Shown here: piece by piece, positions 24,130-38,812 of the stretch | Numbering within the stretch: position 1 is the first letter of the stretch | Layout of the letters: every line of letters begins with the position of its first letter | Source: Sordaria brevicollis | Lineage: Eukaryota > Ascomycota > Sordariomycetes > Sordariales > Sordariaceae | Direction: 5' to 3' | Length of the DNA stretch: 64,000 nt | NCBI GenBank assembly: GCA_033439795.1 | Contig: JAUTDP010000007.1 | Location: forward strand, 1,984,001-2,048,000 | Translations under genes and position numbers: made by a program | Notes under the pieces: generated by a model | Database searches by the model: none | What the model was told of the DNA's origin: nothing | What the model saw: only the letters and a program-made list of their open reading frames with translations

Positions 24130-24300
24130 ATTATAATATTTAAATTAATTTTTTTAAATAATTTTAAAATTATTTTAATATAAGCGAAATATTCCTCGGT
24201 TATATCGTTAAAAACGATAATATTATTAATATAAATTATTACAAAAGTTTAATAGGAGTAAAATCGTTTATTTATAAATTTTTAAACGTAAAACGGTGAA
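24130..24300 (-). pseudogene. Reverse transcriptase relic of element A
   Basis: The minus-strand frame reads FVIIYINNIIVFNDITEEYF across the position of the reverse-transcriptase catalytic box. Both catalytic Asp codons are Asn codons here, and a typical post-box text (EEYFAYIKIILKLFKKINLNI) follows. The pattern is Ty3/gypsy rather than copia or LINE. Confidence 0.8.
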
Positions 24301-27300
24301 TTTTTGTAACTTATTAAAGCGACGTTTAATTTTTCTAAATTTTTAAGGCTAATTAAAATTATTCTATTATAATAATAAGGATAAATAGGGAATTAATAAA
24401 AAAAGGTTAAATTATTAAAAATATTAATAAAGCGTTTATTTTATATATAAGCGATAATAGAATTTTAAATCGGTAAAGGGTAGGAATCGTTAATAGTAAT
24501 TTTATTAATAGGTTACTAATTAATAATAACCTTTATTTTACGTTTACTATTTATTATCCTTTAAATTACAAAATAAAGGTATTTAAAGGGGGTAGGACGT
24601 TTTATTTATTCTAATTTTCCGTTTTTATATATTTTATTAAGCGTTTTATTTAGGATTTTTATATTTTTTAGGTTAAATTAATATAAACGAAATATAATTT
24701 TTTTACGGTATTAACCGTTAATTAAATCGACGCGTAATATTTCGTCCTCATCGATAATAATAATGCTAGTATTATTATAAACGTTATACTTATTAATTAC
24801 TATTTTAATTCTTTCGGTAAAGGCCGGGTCCTTTATATAAATTATAACGCTAAAATTAGATTTAATTTCGGAGATATTCTCGATTTTATTAATTTTTAAG
24901 GACGGAGTCCTAATTTAAATTTATTTTATTAGGCGGAGCGAATCGTTTTCTATTAAGGGTTTATTTTCGGGAATTAATTTAATAATTTCTTTTACCGCCT
25001 TATTAATTTTTAGGTCCGGTATAAAGGTTATTCTTTTTAATTCCTTTATATAATTAAATTCTTCTTCGATTTCTTTATTTATAACGGTTAGTATAATTTA
25101 GGCCTAATTAAAGGAAATTAATTTATATTTATTGAAATTAATATTTTAAATCGTTCCGAATTATTAATTTCTATAAAATCGTATCGAAATTAAATTCGAA
25201 TTTATTATTAAAATAAATTTAATTATATTTATATTGAAAATATAATTATAGATATATTTATTTTAAAATACGAATATAAAATCCTTTAATATATTAGCTA
25301 ATGTAATAGTATTGAAATAGGCGTAGTCTACGGGTATTCGTATTTCGTAATATAATAGAATTATTACGTTATAATTAACTATAATTTTACGGGTGGTTGG
25401 CTTTATTCTACTATAGGTTTTAATAATTATATTATAATACGAATCGACCTTTATTATATTAAATTCAAAATCGATTAAAACCGCGTTCGGAACGGTTTAG
25501 GATATATTAAATAAAAGTTTAATTAGGAGTTTATTAATAATTTAAATTTTAATACGGAATTTAGCTCGAATTGCCTTATTATTTATTATTCTTATTATAA
25601 ATAAGTTGAAATTTATTTATTATTTTAAAATTATATTACTTTTTATAATATCGAAATTCTTTTTAATTAAATTATTAAATTCGATATTAACGCTTTTTCG
25701 AAGGAAATTTCGGTCGATAAGGATATTAAAATAATTTATATCGATATAAATTATATATTCGGGGCCGAATTCGGTAAATTAGACTATAATTTAAAAGAAG
25801 GTATATAACGTTCCTTCGATTTTAAGGGGTATTAATTTAATATTAATTATAGGGAGGTTAGGGCCGATTAATTTAGGGCTTATTATTATTATAGCGGCGG
25901 TGTTCGGTTAAATAAATTATAATTCTAATTTAAAGCTATAATAATCGCTATTTAAGGTATATTAGAATATATAGCGACGAATTTTAAATCGTTAATAGTA
26001 TTTTTTATACGTAATTCGTTTTAAATTACCGGGAAGTATAAAATAAATTAAAGATTAATTATATTTACTAATTATATAATAGGACGTAAACGTAGCGCCG
26101 GTATCGATAAATATAAAAGTTTCCTTTTTATTAAAATTAGAATAGTAATTATATTTTTTAAAATTTTAAATACGAAATTAACGGATTTCTTCGTTGAATT
26201 CGTTACTTATATTAATAGTAGTCTCGTATTCTTTATTGGTTAAAAAAGTACTATTAGAACGGTATACGCTAAGCTTAATTTAATAATAGTATAAATATTT
26301 ATATAAGCGGCGAATTTAGAATAATTTTTTATTTCTTTCTTTTTAAAGTTTACTTTTACTATAGGCTTTTTAACGGTCGGATTCGTTAGCGAAATCCCGC
26401 TTTTATTTATCCTAACGATTAAAACGGCGGTTTAAATCGTAAGGCGGGTAATTTAGGCCGCGGTTATATATAATAGTATTTATAAGGGTTAAGGCGGTTT
26501 ATTAATAATTCAATTCGGTTATAACGTAGTAAGAACTATTAGTAAATAAATATTATATTTTAAGAGCGGGTAGAATTAAATAAATATTTTCGAATAAAAT
26601 GAATTTTCTTTCTAATTCGGCTTTTATAAAATAAGCGTTGAAATCGGTATTATAACCGCCGAAATTATTAATTAAATTAAATCGATAAATTTCGGCTTTC
26701 TATTCGATATATTTAATAAAATTATTAATTATTATATTATAAAATAATTCCTAAATTAATTAATATAAATTAGGGTAAATAGCGAATTAAATACGGGAAT
26801 TAATATTAAAGGCGTCGTTATTTCCGAATTTATAATTTTAATATAGGATTTAAAAAACTATAATATAGATTAGCTTATTAATAATATAATCTTTATACGA
26901 ATATTTAATAAAATTGAATTTAATTAGGATTTAATTTTTTATCGGTTTGAAGCGGGCGATTAAAGTAGCTTTTTAAATATTTAGGTCGATTTTATAGGCT
27001 ATTTATTATTAGGGATTTAATTAAATTATTTATTAAATTTTCATTATTTTATAGAATAATTCGTTAAAATTGAGGCGTAAGTATTCGATGCGGGTTGGGG
27101 TTATAATGTTTAATATAATAAATTCGAAGAATAAATAGACCGATTTATAATAAATATTCTTTTTATACGTATAGTATTTATAGTTTTAATATTTAGATTT
27201 AAGTGTATCGGGGTAGAAAAAACCGGTTTATTTAGCTTTCTATCTTTAGAAATTTCTATTAGGACTATTACGGTTAAAAACGCTATTAAAATTAATGGCG

Positions 27301-29951
27301 AATTTAATAGCGATTTAATTTAAAATTTAGACGTTATTATTAATAATTATTATTATTATAATTTAAATTATAGTAATAAATTCGGTTCCGTTAAATTAAT
27401 TTTATTAATTTCCGTTCTAATTTTAATTAGTAAATTAATTTTAAAATTAATTTTCTTTTTAATTTTAACTTTAGGCCTAATTACGTCTTTAAGATTGGGA
27501 ATTACTACTATTTTAATTATAGGGGTTTATTTAGGATATAGGGTTAAAAAATCTTATTTTAAGGTTAAAACCCGAATTAGGTTATTTTATATTTCGTTTA
27601 AATATAATTTAAATAGTATTAATTAAAAGTTTTATAAATTTAGGGATTTAATTAATTATTTTTAATAAGAAAGTTATTAAATTTAGTAATAATTTTTAAA
27701 GTATTTAAAATTGTAATTAATTTAATTTAATTAGAACCCTTAATAGGTTCTAAATTAATTATTAATAGTTATTGTAAAAAAATTTTAACGTTATATCTAA
27801 TAAGTAATTATTAGGAGAATGTATTAAATTAATTAAAAGAGGAAAAAAATTTGGAAAAGGGTTACGAAATTAGGATAAAATTTTCTCCCTTTTTTTATCG
27901 GTTTAATAGGGTAAGGATAGGGTAAAAGTAATTTTATATTAATTCTTCGTCTTTTTTTTTAAATTCTTTATTATATTAGTTCCTTTTTTACTTTTACTTT
28001 TCGATTTATTAAGCTTTATTTCGTAAAACCTAAATTAAGGATAAAAATTATTTTGAGGGAAGAGTAGCCTTATAACGGATTGGTTTTAATATTAAATAGT
28101 ATTTTCGTTATCCGTAACCGATTTTATTATTATTCGAAAATTTAAGCCGGTATTTTCCGTCGGTTTATTTTTAAAATTATTTTTTTGATAGAATTTTTCG
28201 ATTAAATTTGGGCTAAGCGAATTAGCGGCTTAATTTTTTTAAAATGAGGGAGAATTTAGTAATCGGGGTTTTCGCTATATATAATTATTAATTTGAATTG
28301 GTAAAGGAGGGGACGGGGTATCGATTTATATAGGAGATGGATTATTTTAAATTAGCCGCGGTTTATAATAGGTTTTAAAATTTTTTATATAATTCTAAGA
28401 ATTTTCTATTAATATAAAAGATTAGGTAAGTACCCCCTACGGGTTTAAATTAAATTATACCGTAGCTAATATATTAAGGGCGTTTAAAAATTTTTCGTTA
28501 TTTATATTAATTCGAAGTAAGGTATATATTAATAATAGTTATAACGTATAGGAAGGTTCCCGAAATAAGTATATTAGGGATTAGGTCTCTTATATTATTA
28601 TATAATGCGTTTCGTTTTAGTATTTAATTTACGATTTAATAAAGTTAGGTAATTATAAATATAAAATATCCTTTAACCCGGGGGTTATATTAAAGACGAA
28701 TTTAAATTCGATATATTAATATTTTCCTACTTCGGGGCGGATTTTAATATTCGAAATATTAACGGCAATAGTAATTTAATTACGCCTCTTTAATTCGGGC
28801 TAAATTTTAAATTCGGGTCTAATATTAATTTTATAATTAATTATAATAAAATAACGTTAAATTCTTATAAGAAACGAAATTAAATACTTCTCTAATTCGG
28901 GTTGGACGTTAATTTAAAAATTAATATTAATAAAAGGACGACGATTTCCCGTAGGAAATAAAATTTAATACCTTTTTAATTCGGTTTAAATTTTAATTTA
29001 ATAATTAACGTTAATAAAAGAACGTCGAATTCTTAAGGGAAACGAAATTCGATATTTTTTTAATTGAATTTTAATTATTTATAATAAATTGGGTATAAAT
29101 TTATTATTTAAAGTAGTATAGGGGTTATCTTTATTAATTTTTAAACCGGCGTTTATTTCGCTTTTTAGGGCGGAAACGTTTATTTTATTTAGGGAAGGTA
29201 ATGGGTTATAAGGGTAATATAAACCGGAATTTAATATAAATAAATATTATAAATTTATAATAATTATATATTTTATATATAATATTTAGTTTTATACGTA
29301 TTCGGGCTTTAAGACGTTATAATAAAAGAAAATGGGGTAATTACTAAATTTATAATTAAATTCTATACCGTTATTATTATTTTAAAAAAATAAATCGTTT
29401 TAGTTATTAAATTAATTAAGAGAATTTTAAATATCGGACGTAAGCGGGACGAATTTTTATATTTATTATAATTCGATTTAAAGAAATATAATAAAGGATT
29501 AATCGTTTTAGGTAAATTTAACGGTTTATTTAAAAAAGCTTTTAGGGATATAATAATCCAAACCTTAATAAATTAGATATAAGAATAATACCGTTAACCG
29601 TTTCGTAATTCGAATCGATATTAATAATATCGATTTAGTATTTAAAAGTTATAATAAGGAGTCGATAACCGCTTTAAATCGTCTTTTTGAGTTATTTAAC
29701 GCAATTTGGTATTATAGTATTACTAAATTCGCGTAGACGAAATCCGATACGTACCGAAAGTCCCATTGGACTATAGGGTTTTTGGGGTCGAATATAGGTA
29801 TTAATAATTAATAAGATAGGATGAAAAATAATGACGACGCGAAGCGGGGCTAAGTTGAGGCGTTAAGAAACTCTTCGGGTCGGGTATCCGCTACGAAATT
29901 TCTAAAAGAAAGGAAGAATATTAATAACTAAAGTTATTATTAAATATTATT

Positions 29952-30195
29952 TATTAGATAGTATAAATTTATAATATAAAATCCTTAATAAATTGGATGA
30001 TTATAGAATATAATAATTTAATTTAGGAAAGAGATCGAATTAAGGCTCGATTTCTCGGTTATTTATTTATATATAGGAATTAATTCGGGTCGTCTCTAAC
30101 CCGACTTTTACGATACTAGAAGAAGAAGGTGAGTCTACGACCGATTTAATGTCGAGTCGTGGCTCGTTTCGACCTATTCCCTTCTTCCCTTCATA
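29952..30195 (-). repeat. LTR of element A (right copy, 5' LTR in element orientation)
   Basis: 244 bases. Its far end keeps more GC (GTGAGTCTACGACCG...) than the left copy, so the two LTRs were mutated to different degrees in different parts. Confidence 0.88.
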
Positions 30196-30749
30196 TTTAT
30201 CCCTTAAGATTCGTTTTAGTAAAACGTTTATAATTATTACGGCCTACCTCCTATCGATTAAAATTTCGATTAAAAATAAGAAAATAATAATAATACTATT
30301 TATATTAATTTTATTAACGACGATAAAAAGATTAATTTAAATAATAGCCTATATACTAATTACGATAAAAATGAGATTGCGATTAAAGTTAACGAAGAGG
30401 AGGATAACGAATTGTAAGGGATTTTTTTTATATAAGAGGAGGATTTTATATTTCGATTTATTATTATAGATAATAATATTTTTATATTTTTAATAATAGA
30501 TTTAGTACTTTTGGCACGTTTAATATATTTTATACTTTATAGGATTTTTTTTCGTAATTTAATAATAGTCGATTTCGAGCATATTTAAAATAGTGTATTT
30601 ACTATATAAAATAATATCCTTATACGATTATTCCCGTCGTTATTAATTTATATAATTAGTCCTTATATAATATAATATAGTCTTTATTATTATTGACGTC
30701 GTTACGGAAGGGTACGTTTATTTGGCGGTAGTGCCCGCGTATAGTATCG

Positions 30750-31480
30750 ACCCGCTGCCCTACCTCCCGCGCGACCTTTTCCAAGAAATTTTTAAATTCT
30801 TTATTACTTAATATATTATTATTAGTATATTAGTATTACCGTTATATATAAGCTTTTATATTACTAAAATATACTTCGATAGGGTTGAAATTTAGAAAGT
30901 ATAGCGGTAAGAATTATAATAATATATTTCTATTATCGTATATAATTTTAATAGAGGGGTCCTTATATTATAATATATTATTTATTATTAATATATTATA
31001 ACGATTAGGGAACGGATTTATTTTGGGTAATATTTCCTTTTCTAATTAAATAATAAAACCGGTTATATTTATTACTCTTTTATAATATAATACGTCGATA
31101 AGGCTATTTACGGTTATTATTAATAATAAATAGAACCGTTTCCCCTTAGTAAACGTACTTTCTACAATTAGTACTATACCCTTTAATACCTACCTAGTAC
31201 GATAAATACTATCCCTTTTATTAATATTAAATTCGTTATAAAATACATATATTTTTATTAAAAACGCAGAAACTTTCTTTAATTAATTTAACCGTAATAG
31301 CTTATTGCGTTGGGAAATTTTATACGCTATCCTTTTATTAATCTATTTAGAAGTTTTTAATTATTTTAATATAGCGTTCATTAATACGTATATATTTATT
31401 TCAGTAATTAAATAATATTATATTTTATTAAAATATAAATCGGGTTTATAACGAAGGAAATCGAGAACTTTTTGTACAAT
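30750..31480 (-). pseudogene. DDE transposase relic, C-terminal two thirds
   Basis: Minus-strand text includes KVSAFLIKIYVFYNEFNINKR, then VESTFTKGKRFYLL and VNSLIDVLYYK, then IINN, and finally LPLYFLNFNPIEVYFSNIKAY. This order is that of IS630/Tc1/mariner DDE_3 transposases. The first two catalytic Asp positions are lost or uncertain, but NPIE with the last acidic residue is still visible. Stops occur at codons expected to be CAA, CGA or TGG. Confidence 0.75.
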
Positions 31481-31596
31481 TAATAGTTAAATACCTTATA
31501 AAGATATTAAAAGTCGTTATTTATTATCTATAATTTTATAACTATTGGCGTTAATATTATTATATTATATTTCGAGTTATTTTGGGGGTAGATTAT

Positions 31597-32005
31597 TGCT
31601 ACGAACCCGGCAGTCGGATTCGTAGTTACTATTTTAATTTATTAACGAAGTCGTTAATTAGTAGGTTCGTAATAAGGCCTTTGAACTACTAGTAATGGAT
31701 TCGTCAATAGGATTAATGCGTAGCGACGTTATTACTTTCAAGTGACGGATTCGTTAAGATACGGATAATTACTACCTAGGATTTAGGTTAATAAATAAAT
31801 TATTGAATAAGAATTTTTGGTAATAAATAATAATTAATTAATTGAGGGAAGAATCCGTCCCCGAGGGAGACGGATCCGTCCGTTATTATCGAGTACTATA
31901 TAAGGCTATATCGGAATTCTCTAAATGGATCCATTAAATTAACTTAACGAATTCGTTAAATTATCCCAATATACCCTATCCTAATAGGGAATCCGTTCCG
32001 TAATA
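31597..32005 (-). repeat. LTR of element B (left copy)
   Basis: 409 bases, same length as the right copy. It contains the inverted pair CCGTCCCCGAGGGAGACGGATCCGTCC and recurring GGATTCGTTAA/CGAATTCGTTAA units. Mismatches to the right copy are nearly all C/T or G/A. Confidence 0.92.
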
Positions 32006-35000
32006 TTTTCCAAGGGTATAAAAAATAGTAATAGAATAATCCCGAAATTATTATATTTATTTTTATTTATATATATATATTAAATACTTTTAGTAATAGC
32101 CGGAATTAAATAAATAATAAAGCGATTTAAAGCTTCTTCTTTTTTATTAAGGTTTTATTATTTCCTCCGACGCCTTCCTTTCTTTACCCGTTATAACCTT
32201 TTTAAATTTTACCCGAATTTTTTATTCTATTTTTATACCGTTTTTAAAGAATATTCGGTTATATAATTAAAGGAATAAGGCGAGCGAAATATTAAAGAGG
32301 TTTTATTTTATTTATTAAATTTTTTAATAAGCTTTTTAATATAGGCGGATAATAATTTACTTTAAACAGTAGTTCTACTTAATTTGAATAAATTTTTCGT
32401 AATATTATCGGTAATATTATAATAAAGATATTTGCGCTAATTCTAGCGATTAATAGCCGGTAAATAATTAGAATCCTTATCCTCCTCGAATTCGTCGTCG
32501 AGCGTTTAGTAAAAGCGGGTTTAACGATTATTTTTACCGAATATAATTATATTACTAAAATAGGGATAATAAATAAAATTAATTAAATTCTCTATAAGTA
32601 ATAGGCGTCCGAAAAATACTTTTCTATCGGTAAGGCGATCGTAGGAATAAGAAACGGTAGCGGCGGATTCGTTTTAATAACGTACGGGTATTTTATTTAT
32701 TTAATTAGTAATTTTATTAATTAATAAAATTAAATTATTAATATAAGTAATTAAAACGTTAATATTAATAGCGGATTACTTTTAACTAAAATACTTTATT
32801 TTTTATTTAAATTATAGTAAACGATATAATTGGGAATTTAATAAGCGGGTATTCTTTTCGGTAGCGTTCTTTAATATAAAATCGATGTAAGAACCAAATT
32901 TATTTTAAACGATTTTGCGAATTTTATTAGTATTAGCGGTATTAGAGCTATTAAATTTATTAATAGATATAATAGTGAAGTAAATTATATTTAAATAGAA
33001 TAAGTAATCAGTAATTTATTCGGGCAAATTATTAAACGTATTTACTATATAATAAGTTAAAAATTTAATACGAAAAGGTAAATAAATTTTCTAATTAAAA
33101 GAAATATTTTATTCTTTTTATATATTAATAATTTTAATAATTTAATTATAAATAGTTTTAATTATAAAGAGTTCGGAATAAATTACTTTACGAATATAAT
33201 AATTACGTACGTATTTTATTTATTCGTAGAAGCGACCGAATTCTTCTTTAATATTTTTATATAATATAATAATTTCGTTATCGAATTTATCGGCGAATTT
33301 ACGTAATTTATTCCTTAAATGGCGAAAGATTATAGCGTAATTAATTAAATTACTTCCCGCGAGGTTGGATTTATTAATATTTAATAGGCGCTTTTAATTA
33401 TTTTCCGTAAAGTCGACGAAATTATTATAAATAGTAAACGGGGCGTTATATTAAATAAATTCTTTATAAATAGGTTTTAAATTGCGAATTATTTTTTTAA
33501 TTACTTTTTATAAATTATCGATAAAATCGGCGTAATTATTTACTATACGTATAATAGCGCCGAAGGTAAGGACGAACGGGGATTTATTAACGAAATCCGT
33601 ACCGTTAATAATAATAGCGATAGCGCGAATAGCCTTTAATAAATAAATAAACGGGTTATATTCCATTTAAATCGTCCTATTATTATATATAACGATTATA
33701 ATAGAGTAATCGATATAATTATTTACGTTAATATAATAAGGACTTATATATATTTCAATCCTTTTAAAAAAATTCGGTAAATTAAATTTATTAATTTACT
33801 TTAACCTTTTTCGGGTTAAAATATAAATTAAATAATAAATTAAATATAATTATTAAAATAAAAGAAAGGACGTTTTTAAATACAATAGTAGGTAAAACGT
33901 TAATAATAATTAGCGAACCTATTAAAATTGATAATAAAATTAAATAAACCTTTAAAATATTATTTTTAATTTTTATAACGAAAATTAAATGAATTTCTAT
34001 CGTAGGAAGGAAGTAACGCTTTAACGAAATATATTAAATAATTTATCCAATTGTATTTAAATATTAATCGTATAAAATAAAGGTTGGTTTATAAAAATAA
34101 ACGAAATTATTAATAATTACAACGTAAATAGCCCGGACGCGGAAATTTTAAAACTAGGCCTAAATTTAGCGATAAATTATACGTTAGAAGGATTAAAGGA
34201 TTTTAGGATATAAATTAATAAAGGCGGTAATTAAATTAATAATTCCATAAAGAATTTAAATAAGAATTTTATTTTTAAGGTTTAATATTATATATTTTTA
34301 CGTAATCTCCTCCGTACGAATATAAATATTAAAAACGATTTCGCTATTTCCGTTCTTAATAGGGTTTTAAAGTACTATTTACACGAATTCAATAAATTCT
34401 TTATTATAAGTAGCTAATTATTCGCGTAGCGTTCTAAATATAGCGTAAGTAATTTAACGACCGTTTATAACGCGTAAACGACGATTTAATTCGGTTAAAA
34501 GGAAATAATCTACTATAGCGATTTCTATTATTAGAGGGGATAGCGAAATAGTAAAGGAAAATTAAAAGAGAGAGAAAGAAAAATAATTAACGTTTAAAAA
34601 GGGAAAAAGGCGAAAAAAGAAAAGAAAACAGCGATTTATAAACTCCCCGTTACGAAGAGATAATATCGGCAAATAGAGGAGAGATATAAAGGATAATTAT
34701 AATAGAGAGGGAAAAGAGGAGAAAATATTAAAGGAAAAATTTTATATAATAAAGAAATAAATATATAGTAAGCGAATAAAAGAAATTATATTAGGGCCCG
34801 TATAATACCCTTTATAAATAGCGAAATAACCGACGAATCCGCCTAAATTTAAATATAAATAATAAATTCGTTAATTATTATTAAGGCGACGAATTTATCC
34901 TATTTTTAAGGGCGGTAAATACGGGTTACGTTCTTTCTATTAATATTCCGCTTAACGCTTTAAATAATAAAATAATAATAACGTTAATTTTAAAAATCTT

Positions 35001-37689
35001 TTTAATTAATTTCTATTTTAATAGGACGTATTTAAAACGTTCCCTCTCCTTCTATTAATTGAGTAAGTATTTTTATTTGTAATTACGAATTAATTTTTTA
35101 TTAGTATTTATTAAAGTAAACCGCTATACTTATTTCGCGTTTATATTAAATTAACCTTTTATTATTATTAAAAATTCGATTACTTCCCTTTTATATTTTA
35201 ATACTTTTATTCGTCGATTTATAATTTTATTAAGGGCGAAAGGAAACCGATTATCCTATTCTATTAATATTAGAAGGTTTTTAATACGTTTAAAAGGATT
35301 AAAGCTTTAAATAGCGCAATATAATTAAATTACGGAAATTATAAGGTAAAATTTCTTATTCTTAAGGAAATTTAATTTATAAGCGAGATATTTAATTCTT
35401 TTAATAATATAATATAAATTTAAACGCAATATTAATTATTTCTTTTTCGGTTTTCTAAGTAATTCGTATTTATTACCTAAACGAATAAATATTTTTTTAC
35501 CGATTTAAAATGAAATTGGCGTATATTTAGAATCGTAACGGCGTTTAATTATTATATTAGCCTCGTTAATTAATTACGCCGCTTCCTCCTATAAGTTTCA
35601 ATAGATAATTTTTAACGTTTCGACGTTAAATTCCTTATAATCCTCCGAAGTAATTAAAATATTTATTAGCGTTTAAAATTTAAAATTATATACTATTTCG
35701 TTAAAATTTATACCGAAAATAAAATAAAAGGAATTATTTAATAAGTATTAAACGGCTAATAAAATATTAATTTAAAGATCGTTTAAAATAGTATAATAAA
35801 ATCGAATAACGGTTTTAATCGTTTAATTTATACGTTCGGACTAATTATCTATTTAAAAATAATAAGCTGTAAAATATAGTAATTTCGTACTATAGGCTTT
35901 AAAAATTTCTTTTTATAATTACGAAGTAAATTTAATATCGTAATCGTTAATAATATATTATAAAATTCCTTAATCCGTATAATACTAAACGCGTAATTTT
36001 ATAGTAGCTTATTTTTTAATACCGTACGAATAATATTTTACAATTAATAATACTTTTTTATTAAATTTATAAATATCGGTATATAATACGTTTAAGAATT
36101 TATAACCGGAAAGAATTTAAAAGGTCCCTTTAAATTCGATTTTAGGTATATTTATAACGAAATTAATAATAATTGTATAAAACGGTTAAAATAAGGATTA
36201 TATAAATTATAATTTATTAGGAGGAAGTTATTTATTGGTTTAATATTCTTAATATACGCGGTAATAACGGACGTATAGTCGTACTTTCTATATTTTTTTA
36301 TAAAAATAAACGTAATTTAATTCTAATATTATACGGTTAATTTTAATATAATACCTCTCGTTATATATTAATGCGAATATATTTTATACGTAGGAAGTAA
36401 ATAAATAGAAACGCTTTTCGTTATTATAATTTATATAGAAACAAAGACCGTTATATAATTCGAAAGGACCGGTAGGGAATTCGCCGCAATAATCGGCCCG
36501 TTTCGGCTTAGGCGTTAATTAAAGCTTTAATAAATCCGTTAAAATTTAATTAGCCGTTTAAATTATATTAATAATATTCTAATATTAAAACTCTTTTATA
36601 TAATTTTATATAATACGTTTACGGAATTAAGGTATTAGAATAGGAATAATCGACCGAAAGTTAAATTATTCGCTTTCTACCTAATTTATTTAAACGTTTT
36701 TAAATTAATTAATATTATCCCGATCCGTATACTAATTTATTAATATAAGAAATTATAATAAAGTATCGAGGACGACGTTAAATTTCCTAAAGATATAATA
36801 TACGTAAAAACGGAATTGCGAAGCCCAATTTATAGCGTTTATAAATTTGAAATTCGCTTTGGCCAAATCTATAATAATAAACGAAATATACTTTAAAATA
36901 CCCTTTACTGGAGAATAATTAATAAAGATTTATAAAAACTATTCGTTCGATTAGGCTATTTTACGCTATTTTTTTAATATTTAAATAATAACGGCGATTT
37001 CGACTTTTATAAACTTATATAATTTCTTTATTAGCGTAATTTCTTTAGAAACGAAGACGATTAATCGAATATATTTAATCGGGATATTATAATTAGGAAT
37101 AGCGATTTCCTAACTTTAGGGCGGTTAATTATACTATTCATCTATAAATTAAAAAACCACTGCCCTAAAATTAAATTTATAAATATTTATTTTAAAGAAT
37201 AATAGCTATTTACGGTCGTAATATTATAATTTAATCTATATATATAAATCCTCCTATATAATTTCAAAAGCGCGGATCTCTTTTATTATAAGTATAAATT
37301 TAGTACGAACGGTATACGCCTTACGCGCGTTTTTAAAAGCCTTAATTAGCAATTCGCTAAATTCGCGTCTTTAGTAGAAAAGTTTAATTTTTCGCCTTTT
37401 TAATAGAATATATTTAATTTAGAATTATATTACTTTAGAACGTAATTATTTTATTATATTAATATAAGTCTTTAAGGTATTTAAAATATTAGAGAATTTA
37501 ATTTATTTAAAAGCCGTAATCCGATTATCCGTTTTAATAACCCCTTTTCTATCGATTATATATTTAAAAAGTTTTACGGAAGGGTACCCGATAAACGATT
37601 TATCGGCGCTAATATATATATAATATTCGTTAATAATATTAAATATAATTTATAAATAAATTAAATATTCCTCTTCGGATTTATTGAAT

Positions 37690-38110
37690 ATAACGATATT
37701 GTTAATATAAGCGCGTATAAAGTAATAATATTCGAAAAAACGACGATTTATAAAATATTGCACGAAGGTTAAAACGTTTTTAAAACCTATAAATATTATA
37801 TTAAATTATTCTAAACCTCGTAAGTTAATAACGATTATATAATCCTTATATTTAAAATATATTAATAGTTAATAGAAGAAACCGGATACGTTAAAAATGG
37901 AAAAGATAATATACCCGATTATATTATTTATAATATCCTATTAATTTAGCAATAAATATATATCGGGGATGGCTACTTCGTTTAGAGGGCGTAAATTTAA
38001 TATTATACGACTTTTATCGCCTTTAGCCCCCTTTCTTTAAATAATAAATACCGGATAAATTAAAGGGGCGGGCTATTTTATAAAATTTATCCTACTTTAT
38101 ACGTATAATT
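37690..38110 (-). pseudogene. Reverse transcriptase relic of element B
   Basis: The minus-strand frame keeps the order of Ty3/gypsy reverse transcriptase: a K-G-D-K-S-R-I-I-L-N-L-R-P-L-N block, I-P-D-I-Y, F-N-V-S-G-F (Asn where the first catalytic Asp belongs), I-N-L-R-G-L-E, G-F-K-N-V, and Y-I-N-N-I in place of YIDDI. Interruptions are TAA or TAG only, as expected from RIP. Confidence 0.85.
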
Positions 38111-38364
38111 TATCGTAAATCTTATTTAAAAATATTTAATCTTTATATCCTAAAAGGTATATTCGGATTTAACACCGTTAATTCTATTATCTATCGACGA
38201 AGTTAATTTTTATTTTCTCGTCTTCTATTATTAGTATTATATTATAATTATAAAAAATATTAAAACCGTTAACTAATTTAATAAATTTTTCGGCGAGATT
38301 TAGTTTATTATAATAGATATTAATTCTTATTAACGATTTCGCTTTAGGGATATTATTTAGCTTA

Positions 38365-38481
38365 TATGACAGGACCAGGGTGCATATGCTGGCTCGGCCA
38401 AACCTATAAAAGATAGGACGATGTTCGCTTGCCAACGAACATCTCAATACACTACTATATACCCGGAATAATCCTGTGACA
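38365..38481 (-). repeat. TRIM LTR (3' copy)
   Basis: 117 bases containing ATGTTCGCTTGCCAACGAAC (a short hairpin) and GGTGCATATGCTGG. It lies next to the polypurine tract at 38,482-38,498. Confidence 0.85.
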
Positions 38482-38769
38482 CTACCTTCCCCTTCCCCAA
38501 GAGGCTCCGCTACGAGAGGCGACTTACGATCGCAAGGTTGGAATAGGATCGATTCCGTATATAGCACTACCTGAAAGGAGCGGCTTTAGAAACCCCCCGA
38601 AAGGGATCCCCAAAGGTACTCTTTTCTAACGGGCTCATTCAAGCTAGACGGATCGGTACTCTGCGGCTGCATATGTTATTTCCGGCGATTGGACCAAGGT
38701 TACTCTCGGGAACCTCAAAGGTGTCGCTCAGGGACGACGGTCGCAGCACGGAAAAACCCGCCCTCGAAA

Positions 38770-38812
38770 TGGTCTAGCCGGGAATCGAACCCGCCGTGGT
38801 AAGCGAATATAC
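38770..38812 (-). other. tRNA-Val-like 3' half next to the TRIM 5' LTR
   Basis: On the minus strand the sequence runs TATTCGCTTACCACG, then GCGGGTTCGATTCCCG, then GCTAGACCA. This is the anticodon-loop, T-arm and acceptor side of a fungal tRNA-Val, with the variable-loop region shortened and no 5' half. It may be a captured tRNA fragment or an enlarged primer-binding region. Confidence 0.45.

Larger units (their letters stand above)
18843..30195 (-). mobile_element. LTR retroelement A, Ty3/gypsy-like with chromodomain, RIP-destroyed
   Basis: Direct repeats at 18,843-19,089 and 29,952-30,195 flank 10.9 kb. The 5-mers outside are TCTAT (18,838-18,842) and TTTAT (30,196-30,200), equal apart from a C-to-T change. 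On the minus strand the LTRs have the pattern TG...CA (first G mutated to A). Element order from right to left: unresolved gag region, reverse transcriptase with Y-I-N-N-I at 24,219-24,233 in place of the YxDD box, then an integrase-like tract, then a chromodomain reading RLFIDYKVK-stop-KDYNYESN near 21,740-21,830. The stop sits where the conserved Trp is expected. Its length (11.35 kb) is nearly twice that of usual gypsy elements. Confidence 0.88.
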
